A stretch of 6,605 nucleotides of DNA from Verrucomicrobiota bacterium (GCA_027297085.1 JAPUIL010000379.1:1-6605), one strand, 5' to 3'; numbered from the stretch's first letter, positions 1 through 6,518 are shown. Notes: generated from the letters alone by a model not told the origin. Numbers and translations: made by a program.

Positions 1-7
1 AGGCTGT

Positions 8-40
8 ACGATGAAATCGGGGCATAAAGCGCCTCCTACA
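8..40 (-). repeat. REP-like palindromic repeat, probably half of a REPIN cut by the window edge
   Basis: Read on the minus strand this starts TGTAGGAG and forms a hairpin with stem arms GGGGC and GCGCC on the plus strand (one mismatch) around an ATAAA loop. Aligned without gaps to the right half of the REPIN at 3118-3189 (3157-3189), 29 of 33 bases agree by my count, and weaker similarity continues to base 1. The matching left half would lie outside the window. Its TGTAGGAG supplies the TAG stop of the lipoprotein sulfatase gene. Confidence 0.75.
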
Positions 41-1466
41 TTCTTGTGGCCACTAACTTCGATAAGTTTTCAATCTCTCCGTCATACTCCCCCTCCTCAG
101 CCACATTCACATTCTCACCCGGATCGTGCGCATGATCGTACAATTCCCGAGCTACGACATCTCCGCTTTTCTGGTCTCTCCATTCAATGTAACGAAATCG
201 ATCCGTTCGGATGGAGCAACCCCGCGCTCCATTGCGGTTATATTCACTGTAGGCTTCTTCGCGAACCTTCGCTTCTGAATCAAACAACACTCGCCTAAAA
301 CTTTTTCCCTCCAAGTGGTCCGGCAAAGTCAACCCACATAGTTCAGCCAGGGTTGGAAACAAATCCACCAGTTCAACCAAGCTGTCCGTAGAGCTACCTC
401 TTGTAGATGCACCTGGCACAGAAACAAATAGCGGCACCCGAGTCGCTAACTCAAAGTTGGTATGTTTTGACCACAGGGAATGATCCCCTAATTGATATCC
501 GTGGTCAGAGGTAAAAACGACGATCGTGTTTTCCCGCTGTCCACTCGCTTCGAGCTCATCCAACAGACTTCCCACCAGCGCATCCACATAACTGATACAG
601 GCATAGTAAGCATGCCGAATTTCGCGGGCCAGTTCATTGGGCATCTGACCCGATTGCGGGATATCCTTAAAGCTTCTGACGTAGTTCGAGTTATGGACCG
701 AGTATTTTTCGTCAACGTTCTTTGGCGGATTCGGGAAAGCGGCTAAGGGAATAGAATCCCGGTTATACAAGTCCCAATATTTTTTCGGGGCATTAAAAGG
801 TGTATGCGGTTTATGAAAACCAACCATCATAAAAAACGGCTCCTCACGATTGGCTGCTTCGCGAATCGCCTTCTGCGCAGCTTTGGCTGTCAATCCATCC
901 TCATAGGCATCGTCAGTAACGTCCGCCGATTCGAACAGGGGATTCAAGCGATTCTCAGGAACTGATTTGTTGATGATGGGGTGTTTCCCCAGGTTTTCCT
1001 CCGCCGCATAATGAATCGGCTCTGGCTCAAAGTACGGCTCTGACCAAGACACAGGATCATCCTGTCCATTGTGCAGTATTTTCCCAAATCCGCGTGTGAA
1101 CCAACCATGTTGCTTGAACCATTGGGGTAGCGATGAGATGTCCGGATGCTCGAATCGGAAAGTGGAGAACGCATTGGTCTTCTTTCCTAGGGAAGCTGGC
1201 ATCAATCCGGAAAAGAAACTATTCCGGGAGGGCCAGCATACCGCCTTCTGACAATAAGCCCGGTTGAACACAAGGCTCTCGGACGCGAGTGCATCCAGAT
1301 TCGGTGATACCACATGATCGGCTCCGTAAGCTCCCAGATCATTCCTGAGATCGTCGGCAATAATGAACAATATATTTGGTCTGTTAGCTTCCAGTCCTTC
1401 TTGATCGTTTGAACAACCGACCAACAAAAGTAATACCACCGAATGAAAATAAAAGAGGGATTTCAT
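36..1466 (-). CDS. Lipoprotein sulfatase, iduronate-2-sulfatase-like (family S1)
   Basis: A 476-residue sulfatase expected to hydrolyse a sulfate ester on a sugar. The N-terminus is a lipoprotein signal: Met-Lys start, hydrophobic VVLLLLVG, then Cys18 in a lipobox (LVGC), so it is probably membrane-anchored outside the cytoplasm. The alkaline-phosphatase-like fold begins at NRPNILFIIADDL, with Asp38-Asp39 as calcium ligands. The formylglycine motif is CWPSR, with Cys77 as the residue to be converted. Other active-site elements visible are GFGKILH (Lys129, His132), HKPH (218-221), SDHG (Asp321, His322) and GDHSLWSKH (Lys334). The smaller C-terminal subdomain starts near residue 375. Length and HKPH resemble iduronate-2-sulfatase-like bacterial enzymes, but the substrate is unproven. 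It is last in the cluster, after a 105-base gap full of hairpin repeats. No Shine-Dalgarno sequence precedes the ATG; a REP hairpin lies just upstream. The TAG stop lies inside another REP-like repeat, so the native C-terminus may have been altered. Confidence 0.93.
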   Translation of the reverse strand: MKSLFYFHSVVLLLLVGCSNDQEGLEANRPNILFIIADDLRNDLGAYGADHVVSPNLDALASESLVFNRAYCQKAVCWPSRNSFFSGLMPASLGKKTNAFSTFRFEHPDISSLPQWFKQHGWFTRGFGKILHNGQDDPVSWSEPYFEPEPIHYAAEENLGKHPIINKSVPENRLNPLFESADVTDDAYEDGLTAKAAQKAIREAANREEPFFMMVGFHKPHTPFNAPKKYWDLYNRDSIPLAAFPNPPKNVDEKYSVHNSNYVRSFKDIPQSGQMPNELAREIRHAYYACISYVDALVGSLLDELEASGQRENTIVVFTSDHGYQLGDHSLWSKHTNFELATRVPLFVSVPGASTRGSSTDSLVELVDLFPTLAELCGLTLPDHLEGKSFRRVLFDSEAKVREEAYSEYNRNGARGCSIRTDRFRYIEWRDQKSGDVVARELYDHAHDPGENVNVAEEGEYDGEIENLSKLVATRM

Positions 1467-1478
1467 GCTAGCGATTGG

Positions 1479-1502
1479 ATCGCGACCAAGGTCGCTCCTA
1501 CA
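1479..1502 (-). repeat. REP-like hairpin repeat just upstream of the lipoprotein sulfatase start
   Basis: On the minus strand it reads TGTAGGAG followed by a perfect 6-bp stem, GCGACC and GGTCGC, around a TT loop, then GAT. It ends 12 bases before the ATG at 1466, so the transcript leader there would be folded. An adjoining imperfect palindrome (GCGAT-TGG-ATCGC, 1471-1483) overlaps its end. The TGTAGGAG head and hairpin are the same design as the other repeats in the window, with a different stem sequence. Confidence 0.75.
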
Positions 1503-1523
1503 CCTCGAATCGAAACTCTCAAC

Positions 1524-1550
1524 TGTAGGAGTTAGCTTGCTGACGATTTA
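1524..1550 (+). repeat. REP-like hairpin repeat, second member of the intergenic pair
   Basis: On the plus strand it begins TGTAGGAG and continues with a 6-bp stem, GTTAGC and GCTGAC (one T-G wobble), around TT. It lies opposite the copy at 1479-1502 with the TGTAGGAG heads facing each other across 21 bases, the reverse arrangement to the element at 3118-3189. Together the two occupy most of the 105-base gap between two sulfatase genes. No T-run follows either hairpin in the direction of transcription, so they do not look like intrinsic terminators. Confidence 0.7.
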
Positions 1551-1571
1551 TACGATAAAAATTCAAATCTC

Positions 1572-3221
1572 CTAGAACGCAGGCATCGTCCAGTTCGCTA
1601 CTTTCTCAGCATCATGCCAGCTACCTTGAACATCAGGGGAAGCTTTATCCTGAACCGGACCGATATCTCTGTCGGATTTGAGCCCACCTTTTTTGGCGAT
1701 CTCGTACCAACGCTGTTTCATAGCCTCCACTCGTTTAGGTCTTTTGGAAGCCAGGTCATTCTGTTCTAAACGGTCGTTCGCTACGTTATATAATTCCCAT
1801 TGATGCTGGTAAAAGCTGACGAGCTTCCAATCGCCCTGGCGAAGGGCTCGACAATTCGAAAATGCAAAAAACAGATCATCGTGGCCTTCTCTTTCTTTTC
1901 CCTGTAAAATGGGAAGTAGAGATTTACCCTGAATTGGATTCACACCTTTTTTCTTGGGATAGGTCGTACCCGCAATCTCTATACAGGTCGCCATGATGTC
2001 GACCAGGTGACTGACTTCATTATTCAAACCACCTGTATTTTTTAATTTTCCCGGCCAGTGAGCAATAAAGGGACTGGAGATACCACCTTCGTGTTGGGTT
2101 TGTTTGTAATGCTTAAAGGGCGTATTCCCCACTGTCGCCCAGCTAGCGTCATACACGTAATAAGACCCCGCTTTCCAGGGCGGTATTTCTAAACTGCTAC
2201 TACGTTCAAACGGACAGGCTCCATTGTCGGAACAAAGCATTATGAGCGTATTTTCATACTCTCCCTTCTCTTTTAAGTAATCAATCAGGCGGCCGATGTT
2301 CTGATCCACGCGATCAACCATTGCGGCAAAGATCGCCATGCGGAAGGATTCAAACTGTTTTTGCTTAGCGGTCAGTGAATTCCAGGCTGGCACGTGTTCC
2401 GGCAGCGGAGGCAACTGAAGCCTCTTTTTGAACAGACCAAGTTTTTTCTGTTTGGCCAGGCGTTCCTCCCGGAGTACTTCCCAACCTGCATCGTACCGGC
2501 CCAGGTATTTTTCTATATCCTCTTTGGGTGCATGAAGTGGATAGTGCGGCGCGTTGAATGCTATGTAGTGAAAGAAGGGTTTATCTTCCTTCAATGCGTT
2601 ATCCAGGAACTGTATACTAAAATCCACATTAGCGTCCGTTGTGTAGAAATCCTCATCAAACTCATTCCAGACTTCACCGTTCAGGCGGAAGGTATCATCC
2701 CCTTGAAAAAAATCGGTCGCACCGGACAGGTGCCCCCAGTACTGCTCGAAGCCGTAATCCGTAGGTTGGTTATCCAGGTGCCATTTGCCAGTCATGGACG
2801 TGTTGTAGCCAGCATCCCCCAACACCTGGGCGATGGTTACCGCATTGCGCATATCACTCTCACCAGCATAACGGCTGTACTGCCCGGTCAGCAGACAAAG
2901 CCTGGAAGAATGGCATTTGGCCGTGTTATAAAACTGAGTCAGCCTCAGTCCATTATTCGCCAGGCGGTCAATATTGGGCGTTTGAATCTCACTGCCATAA
3001 CAGCCGAAATCCGAATATCCAAGATCATCGACCATCATCAGGAGGATGTTGGGGCGATTGTCTTGGGCGAAGCTGCAAATCGTCACACCCAGAAAACAAA
3101 GAATGCACGAAACGAATTGTAGGAGCGGGTGTACCCCGCGATTGCTCTGAGGCCTCACGATATGATCGGGGCATAAAGCCCCTCCTACAACGTTTTGATA
3201 AGTAATTCTATAGTTATTCAT
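1572..3221 (-). CDS. Secreted arylsulfatase-A-like sulfatase (family S1, S1_4-like)
   Basis: A 549-residue sulfatase from the ATG at 3221. The frame is open to an ATG at 3350, but that start would overlap the upstream sulfatase by about 100 bases, so I reject it. Catalytic features: NRPNILLMMVDDL (Asp65-Asp66, calcium), formylglycine motif CHSSR (Cys103), GKWHL (Lys146, His148), NAPHYPLHAP (His226, His230), SDNG (Asp332, Asn333) and FKHYKQTQHEGG (Lys370, Lys373). These order as in arylsulfatase-A-type S1_4 enzymes; the C-terminal subdomain includes LRQGDWKLV. The third position of the formylglycine motif is Ser, not the usual Pro or Ala. The N-terminus is odd: after about 11 residues come 24 codons made of a REPIN-like repeat, then a hydrophobic stretch (FVSCILCFLGVTIC) and SFA before QDNRPN, a plausible signal peptidase I site. 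It starts 26 bases after the upstream sulfatase and is probably cotranscribed. No Shine-Dalgarno sequence is visible. The sulfatase call is sure; the exact start and substrate are not. Confidence 0.9.
   Translation of the reverse strand: MNNYRITYQNVVGGALCPDHIVRPQSNRGVHPLLQFVSCILCFLGVTICSFAQDNRPNILLMMVDDLGYSDFGCYGSEIQTPNIDRLANNGLRLTQFYNTAKCHSSRLCLLTGQYSRYAGESDMRNAVTIAQVLGDAGYNTSMTGKWHLDNQPTDYGFEQYWGHLSGATDFFQGDDTFRLNGEVWNEFDEDFYTTDANVDFSIQFLDNALKEDKPFFHYIAFNAPHYPLHAPKEDIEKYLGRYDAGWEVLREERLAKQKKLGLFKKRLQLPPLPEHVPAWNSLTAKQKQFESFRMAIFAAMVDRVDQNIGRLIDYLKEKGEYENTLIMLCSDNGACPFERSSSLEIPPWKAGSYYVYDASWATVGNTPFKHYKQTQHEGGISSPFIAHWPGKLKNTGGLNNEVSHLVDIMATCIEIAGTTYPKKKGVNPIQGKSLLPILQGKEREGHDDLFFAFSNCRALRQGDWKLVSFYQHQWELYNVANDRLEQNDLASKRPKRVEAMKQRWYEIAKKGGLKSDRDIGPVQDKASPDVQGSWHDAEKVANWTMPAF
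3118..3189. repeat. REPIN-like element: two inverted REP hairpins, 72 bases, in frame within a coding region
   Basis: The ends are perfect 8-base inverted repeats, TGTAGGAG (3118-3125) and CTCCTACA (3182-3189). Inside are two hairpins: GCGGG-TGTAC-CCCGC (3125-3139) and GGGGC-ATAAA-GCCCC (3168-3182). A perfect 10-base palindrome, TGAGGCCTCA (3148-3157), sits near the centre. This is the layout of a REPIN, two REP sequences in opposite orientation, a non-autonomous element usually mobilised by a RAYT-type transposase. No RAYT gene is in the window. The element spans exactly 24 codons of the minus-strand sulfatase gene and contains no stop in that frame. Confidence 0.85.
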
Positions 3222-3247
3222 AGGGTAGATAGAAATAGGTTTGGTGA

Positions 3248-4627
3248 TTACTTTCGGTATGGCCAGGGCGGTGCTTCTTCTGTGGGTAACCAGGCACGGA
3301 GTCCTAATTTCACAGAAGTATAGGTCGGATCCAAAGCCAGGTTCGTCCATTCATAAGGATCCTTGCTGTGGTCATAAAGTTCCTCTCCTCCATCTGCATA
3401 ACGTATGTAGCGCCAGCGCTCACTTCGCACCGCATGGTTCTGGTAAACGTAAGTAGTAATGGCCGGAATGCCCCAGTTGGCCTGTGGATCTTTAAGCAAG
3501 GGAACTATGCTAACCCCCTCGACATACTTAGGGATAGAGATGTCAGTCAGCTCGCACAAAGTTGGGAAAATACTCATCAAATCGACAGGCCGTGTAGATT
3601 GTGTACCCGCTTTCGTCATACCAGGAACTACCCATATATACGGCATGCGTGTAGGTTCTTCCCACAAGGCAAATTTGCGAAAGTGTTTTTTCTCACCCAA
3701 TGACCAGCCATGGTCGCCCCAGAGTACAATGATGGTGTTGTCACGAATGGGACTCTTATCCAATGCATCCAGCAAACGGCCTATATTCATATCGGTATAA
3801 GCACAGGTTGCCAGGTACGATTGTATGGCAGCCTTCCAACGTCCGTTTTCCTGAAATCTCTTATAATCATTTTGAGCACCGGCCATTCTGACTCCTGCAG
3901 GCGGAAGGTCATCCAGATCTTCCTCAAGGAACGGAGGCAGTTTGATATCCTCAAGCGGGAAAGCGTTGTAATACTTGCGCGGCACAGCAAACGGTAGATG
4001 TGGCTTGTGCAATCCGCAGGCGATAAACATCGGTTCATCGCGCTTGGTGTTCATTTGCTCTATACACCAATCAACGATATGCCAGTCACTGATATCCTCA
4101 TCTTCGATGTCCATGAGAAGTGGTTCATGATAACCCTGATCTTTCGGCACGTTGCCTGAATTGCTGTAGGGAGAACCATCCATATACTCGGTCCACTCAG
4201 ACTCAAATCGTTCGTCACTATGGTAGATCTTTCCGGCGCCCACCGTGTGGTAACCTGCTTCCTTGAACCGCATGGATAATCCCTGCCCTTCCGGGATAAT
4301 CTGAAGCCACTCGTCGGAATTCCTGTAACAGCCGGTGGTCCAGGGCCGTTGGCCACTCATTAGCGCCGCTCGGGAAGGCTCGCAGGCCGGGACCGCACAA
4401 TAGGCGTGTTCGAAAGTGATTCCCCGAGAGGCCAGACGGTCGATATTTGGGGTCATCGCTTGCTGGTTCCGCCCCAGGTGCGTTACCCAGACATTAAGAT
4501 CGTCAACGGCGATGAACAGGACATTGGGTCGATCGGCTGCGCTTAAAGGCTGAAGGCTAAAGGCTAAAGGCAGAATAAATACGAGAAAGAGAAGTGCAGT
4601 TTTCATTTTTAGATATTCGATTTTCAT
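3248..4627 (-). CDS. Secreted sulfatase, iduronate-2-sulfatase-like (family S1)
   Basis: A 459-residue sulfatase with a signal peptide: hydrophobic ALLFLVFILPLAF, then LQPLSA before ADRPN. Catalytic features are DRPNVLFIAVDDL (Asp42-Asp43), formylglycine motif CEPSR (Cys82), GAGKIYH (Lys133, His136), HKPH (207-210), GDHG (Asp305, His306) and GEKKHFRKFALWEE (Lys318 region). The set matches iduronate-2-sulfatase-like bacterial sulfatases and parallels the lipoprotein sulfatase of this cluster, but the sequences are clearly diverged, so they probably act on different sulfate positions or substrates (inference). The start at 4627 lies 9 bases after the GH2 stop, suggesting translational coupling. 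A second in-frame ATG at 4606 (MKTALLFLV) lies in a copy of the same 11-base sequence and is equally plausible. A heptanucleotide tandem repeat encodes the end of the signal peptide. The protein ends in PPWPYRK. Function class is secure; substrate unknown. Confidence 0.94.
   Translation of the reverse strand: MKIEYLKMKTALLFLVFILPLAFSLQPLSAADRPNVLFIAVDDLNVWVTHLGRNQQAMTPNIDRLASRGITFEHAYCAVPACEPSRAALMSGQRPWTTGCYRNSDEWLQIIPEGQGLSMRFKEAGYHTVGAGKIYHSDERFESEWTEYMDGSPYSNSGNVPKDQGYHEPLLMDIEDEDISDWHIVDWCIEQMNTKRDEPMFIACGLHKPHLPFAVPRKYYNAFPLEDIKLPPFLEEDLDDLPPAGVRMAGAQNDYKRFQENGRWKAAIQSYLATCAYTDMNIGRLLDALDKSPIRDNTIIVLWGDHGWSLGEKKHFRKFALWEEPTRMPYIWVVPGMTKAGTQSTRPVDLMSIFPTLCELTDISIPKYVEGVSIVPLLKDPQANWGIPAITTYVYQNHAVRSERWRYIRYADGGEELYDHSKDPYEWTNLALDPTYTSVKLGLRAWLPTEEAPPWPYRK
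4546..4573. repeat. Heptanucleotide tandem repeat, four copies (last one imperfect)
   Basis: Units read AAGGCTG, AAGGCTA, AAGGCTA, AAGGCAG on the plus strand. The repeat lies in the sulfatase gene at 3248-4627 and encodes the end of its signal peptide, roughly LPLAFSLQPL. Because the unit is 7 bases, each reading of it falls in a different frame, and a gain or loss of one copy would shift the reading frame near the start of the protein. Confidence 0.8.
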
Positions 4628-4631
4628 TTTT
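4600..4631. repeat. Direct repeat of 11 bases carrying two candidate start codons
   Basis: The plus-strand sequence TTTTCATTTTT occurs at 4600-4610 and 4621-4631, 21 bases apart. On the minus strand each copy carries an ATG (4606 and 4627) in the same reading frame of the downstream sulfatase. A short duplication could have produced the seven-residue extension MKIEYLK before MKTALL. Confidence 0.7.
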
Positions 4632-4636
4632 CACTG

Positions 4637-6481
4637 TTAGGGAGTCAATCCGTGTTTGCGGTGAAGCGTTTTCAGCTCCTTGGCTGGAATCTTAATAAAC
4701 TTCCGGTCGTAGGTCATCAGGCCATTCACCTCTCCTTCGACATCGGTAGTCTGGGTATAAACGGCTCCGGAAATTCCCTGTGCCTTGAGTTTTCCAATAC
4801 CCTCCATGGAATTCCTGTAGCGACCGCGCATTTCTTCTATCGTTTTGGGCATTCCGCCGTAAGAATACTTCTGTAAATCGAGATCCCAGATGTGCCCTTC
4901 CTGTGGCCACCCATGCCCGCCAAATTCTCCTACAACCCGGATGTAGTCTTTGTAGACCTCGTCCTCCATGTAGAAAAACGGTTCCGGATATTTGTGAGCA
5001 TCAGCAATATGTCCCACCGGAAAGAAATTACCGCCACTGGCGATATTAATGTGCCGCGAAGAGTCGTATTCCAAAATCCACTCCCCCACTTCCATCGTAC
5101 GGTGTTGAGCCCAACGCTCGTTGAAAGGCACCCACACCACGATCGAAGGATGGTTATAGAGCTTATCCACCATGCTCTGAAACTCAGTCATAAACTGCTC
5201 ATGATGCTCATCCGGCCATTCTGCATCGTGCGATTCACCGGGTTTAGGGACGGTATCCGCAATGCCGGGCCGATCAGGGAGCGGAGAAAGGCGCATCCAT
5301 TTGGGTTGGGCCCCACCCGATGGCTGATCCTGCCAAACCAACATGCCAATCTTGTCACAATGATAGTAGTAACGCCGCGGCTCCACCTTGATGTGTTTAC
5401 GGATCATATTGAAACCGGCCTCCTTGAGCCAGCCGATCTCAAAAATCATGGCATCATCTGCCGGAGGCGTCAGTAAGCCGTCCGGCCACCATCCCTGGTC
5501 CAGCGGACCCCAGTGAAAGATTCTTTTCCCATTTAAAGTAAACTGCCATCCACCCTGGTCATCGTAGACTTTGCCAACTTCGCGAATTCCCAGATACGAG
5601 CTAACTGAATCCCCACCTTCCAGTTCGACTTTCAGATCGTAGAGGTTCGGCTCATCCGGTGACCAGAGCCTGGGATTTGAAATCTTTAAAATAACTTCGC
5701 CATCGCCTGAAGCGGAAGCCACTTCCCTTCCATCCCACACCGCTGACACTTTGGCCTTTGCTGATCCTGTCGCAACAAACTCGACCGTCACCCTCCCGCT
5801 CATATCAGTCTGAATCCGAAGATTCTCAATGTGATTCTTCGGCACTTCCTCCAACCACACGGTCTGCCAGATCCCAGACACACGCGTGTACCAGATGCCA
5901 CGGTTTTCCAGTCGCTGTTTACCACGTAATTGAAACGATCCTTCCGCACTCGTGGCATCGAGCACCTTCAATCGCAGACTGTTTTTCCCTTTCTTGACCT
6001 GATCACTAATATCAAAACTGAAGGGCAGGTTTCCACCAACATGCTTCCCAACGGAATTACCATTGACCCACACCTCTGACTCGTAATCGACCGCTTCAAA
6101 ATTGAGAAGCAGCCGACCATTTGGCTTTGAAGCCAGATCGAAAGATCTTTCATACCACAGTGCCTCGGTTGGCTTGAGCAAATGTCCTACACCCGACAAC
6201 GGAGACTCGATACAATAGGGAACTAGAATTTCTCCAGCCCACTTACCCGGATTCTTAGCTGCTTTTTTCGTTACAGAGTAATTCCACAATCCATTCAGGT
6301 TGGTCCAGTTCTTCCGGACCAATTGCGGTCGGGGATATTGAGTCCAGGCAGTATCAGGAGTGACTTTTTCTCCCCACTCAGTGGTCAGGGAGGCATCGGC
6401 TATTTTCCAGTCAGCGGCTGTAGATACCATCGCGGAAATCAAAGTCATGATCAGGGGAAGTGTTAAGTGGAGTAATTTCAT
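4637..6481 (-). CDS. Secreted glycoside hydrolase family 2 enzyme (beta-galactosidase/beta-glucuronidase-like)
   Basis: A 614-residue GH2 enzyme, expected to release a terminal beta-linked sugar by a retaining mechanism. A signal peptide covers about residues 1-22 (LTLPLIMTLISAMVSTA), so it is exported. Domains in order: N-terminal jelly-roll sugar-binding domain, about 50-210, opening with YPRPQLVRKNWTNLNGLW and including FEAVDYESEVWVNG; immunoglobulin-like domain, about 215-300; TIM barrel, about 305-610. In the barrel, NMIRKH (358-363), VPFNERW with Glu455 as predicted acid/base, and VVGEFGG with Glu519 as predicted nucleophile are visible, followed by TQTTDVEGEVNGLMTYD, typical of the family. 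It is much shorter than LacZ (about 1000 residues) and lacks the extra C-terminal domains, resembling small GH2 enzymes in polysaccharide-use clusters of marine bacteria. It is followed after 9 bases by a sulfatase, suggesting desulfation and glycosidic cleavage of the same substrate. Sugar specificity cannot be read; beta-galactosidase or beta-glucuronidase is a family-based guess. No Shine-Dalgarno sequence or confident promoter was found upstream. Confidence 0.93.
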   Translation of the reverse strand: MKLLHLTLPLIMTLISAMVSTAADWKIADASLTTEWGEKVTPDTAWTQYPRPQLVRKNWTNLNGLWNYSVTKKAAKNPGKWAGEILVPYCIESPLSGVGHLLKPTEALWYERSFDLASKPNGRLLLNFEAVDYESEVWVNGNSVGKHVGGNLPFSFDISDQVKKGKNSLRLKVLDATSAEGSFQLRGKQRLENRGIWYTRVSGIWQTVWLEEVPKNHIENLRIQTDMSGRVTVEFVATGSAKAKVSAVWDGREVASASGDGEVILKISNPRLWSPDEPNLYDLKVELEGGDSVSSYLGIREVGKVYDDQGGWQFTLNGKRIFHWGPLDQGWWPDGLLTPPADDAMIFEIGWLKEAGFNMIRKHIKVEPRRYYYHCDKIGMLVWQDQPSGGAQPKWMRLSPLPDRPGIADTVPKPGESHDAEWPDEHHEQFMTEFQSMVDKLYNHPSIVVWVPFNERWAQHRTMEVGEWILEYDSSRHINIASGGNFFPVGHIADAHKYPEPFFYMEDEVYKDYIRVVGEFGGHGWPQEGHIWDLDLQKYSYGGMPKTIEEMRGRYRNSMEGIGKLKAQGISGAVYTQTTDVEGEVNGLMTYDRKFIKIPAKELKTLHRKHGLTP

Positions 6482-6518
6482 GAGAAACAGTTTTTAGGGT
6501 ATTAAAGCTATCTCTCAA

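Noticed and set aside
11..298. Plus-strand open frame of 95 codons starting in the left-edge repeat
   Set aside because: Its ATG belongs to the repeat and the rest is antisense to the lipoprotein sulfatase C-terminus; Pro/His-rich translation is typical of a shadow frame.
1467..1571. Intrinsic terminator between the last two sulfatase genes
   Set aside because: Hairpins are present, but no run of T follows them on the minus strand, so they are better described as REP repeats.
2394..3122. Plus-strand open frame of 242 codons
   Set aside because: It is antisense to the well-supported arylsulfatase-like gene, shows no recognisable domain, and its stop comes from the repeat at 3118. Treated as a shadow.
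1471..3189. CRISPR array from repeated TGTAGGAG sequences
   Set aside because: The copies are inverted, differ in stem sequence, lack uniform spacers and lie in or beside sulfatase genes; no cas gene is present.
3222..3350. Longer start for the arylsulfatase-like gene (ATG at 3350, 592 residues)
   Set aside because: It would overlap the end of the upstream sulfatase gene by about 100 bases, adds no domain, and puts the signal peptide far from the N-terminus. The ATG at 3221, 26 bases after the upstream stop, fits better.
3368..3997. Overlapping plus-strand open frames of about 95-113 codons
   Set aside because: They are antisense to the catalytic core of the iduronate-2-sulfatase-like gene and overlap one another in different frames, with no family signature.
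4892..5476. Plus-strand open frame of 194 codons
   Set aside because: It is antisense to the GH2 barrel including both catalytic glutamates; no independent coding evidence.
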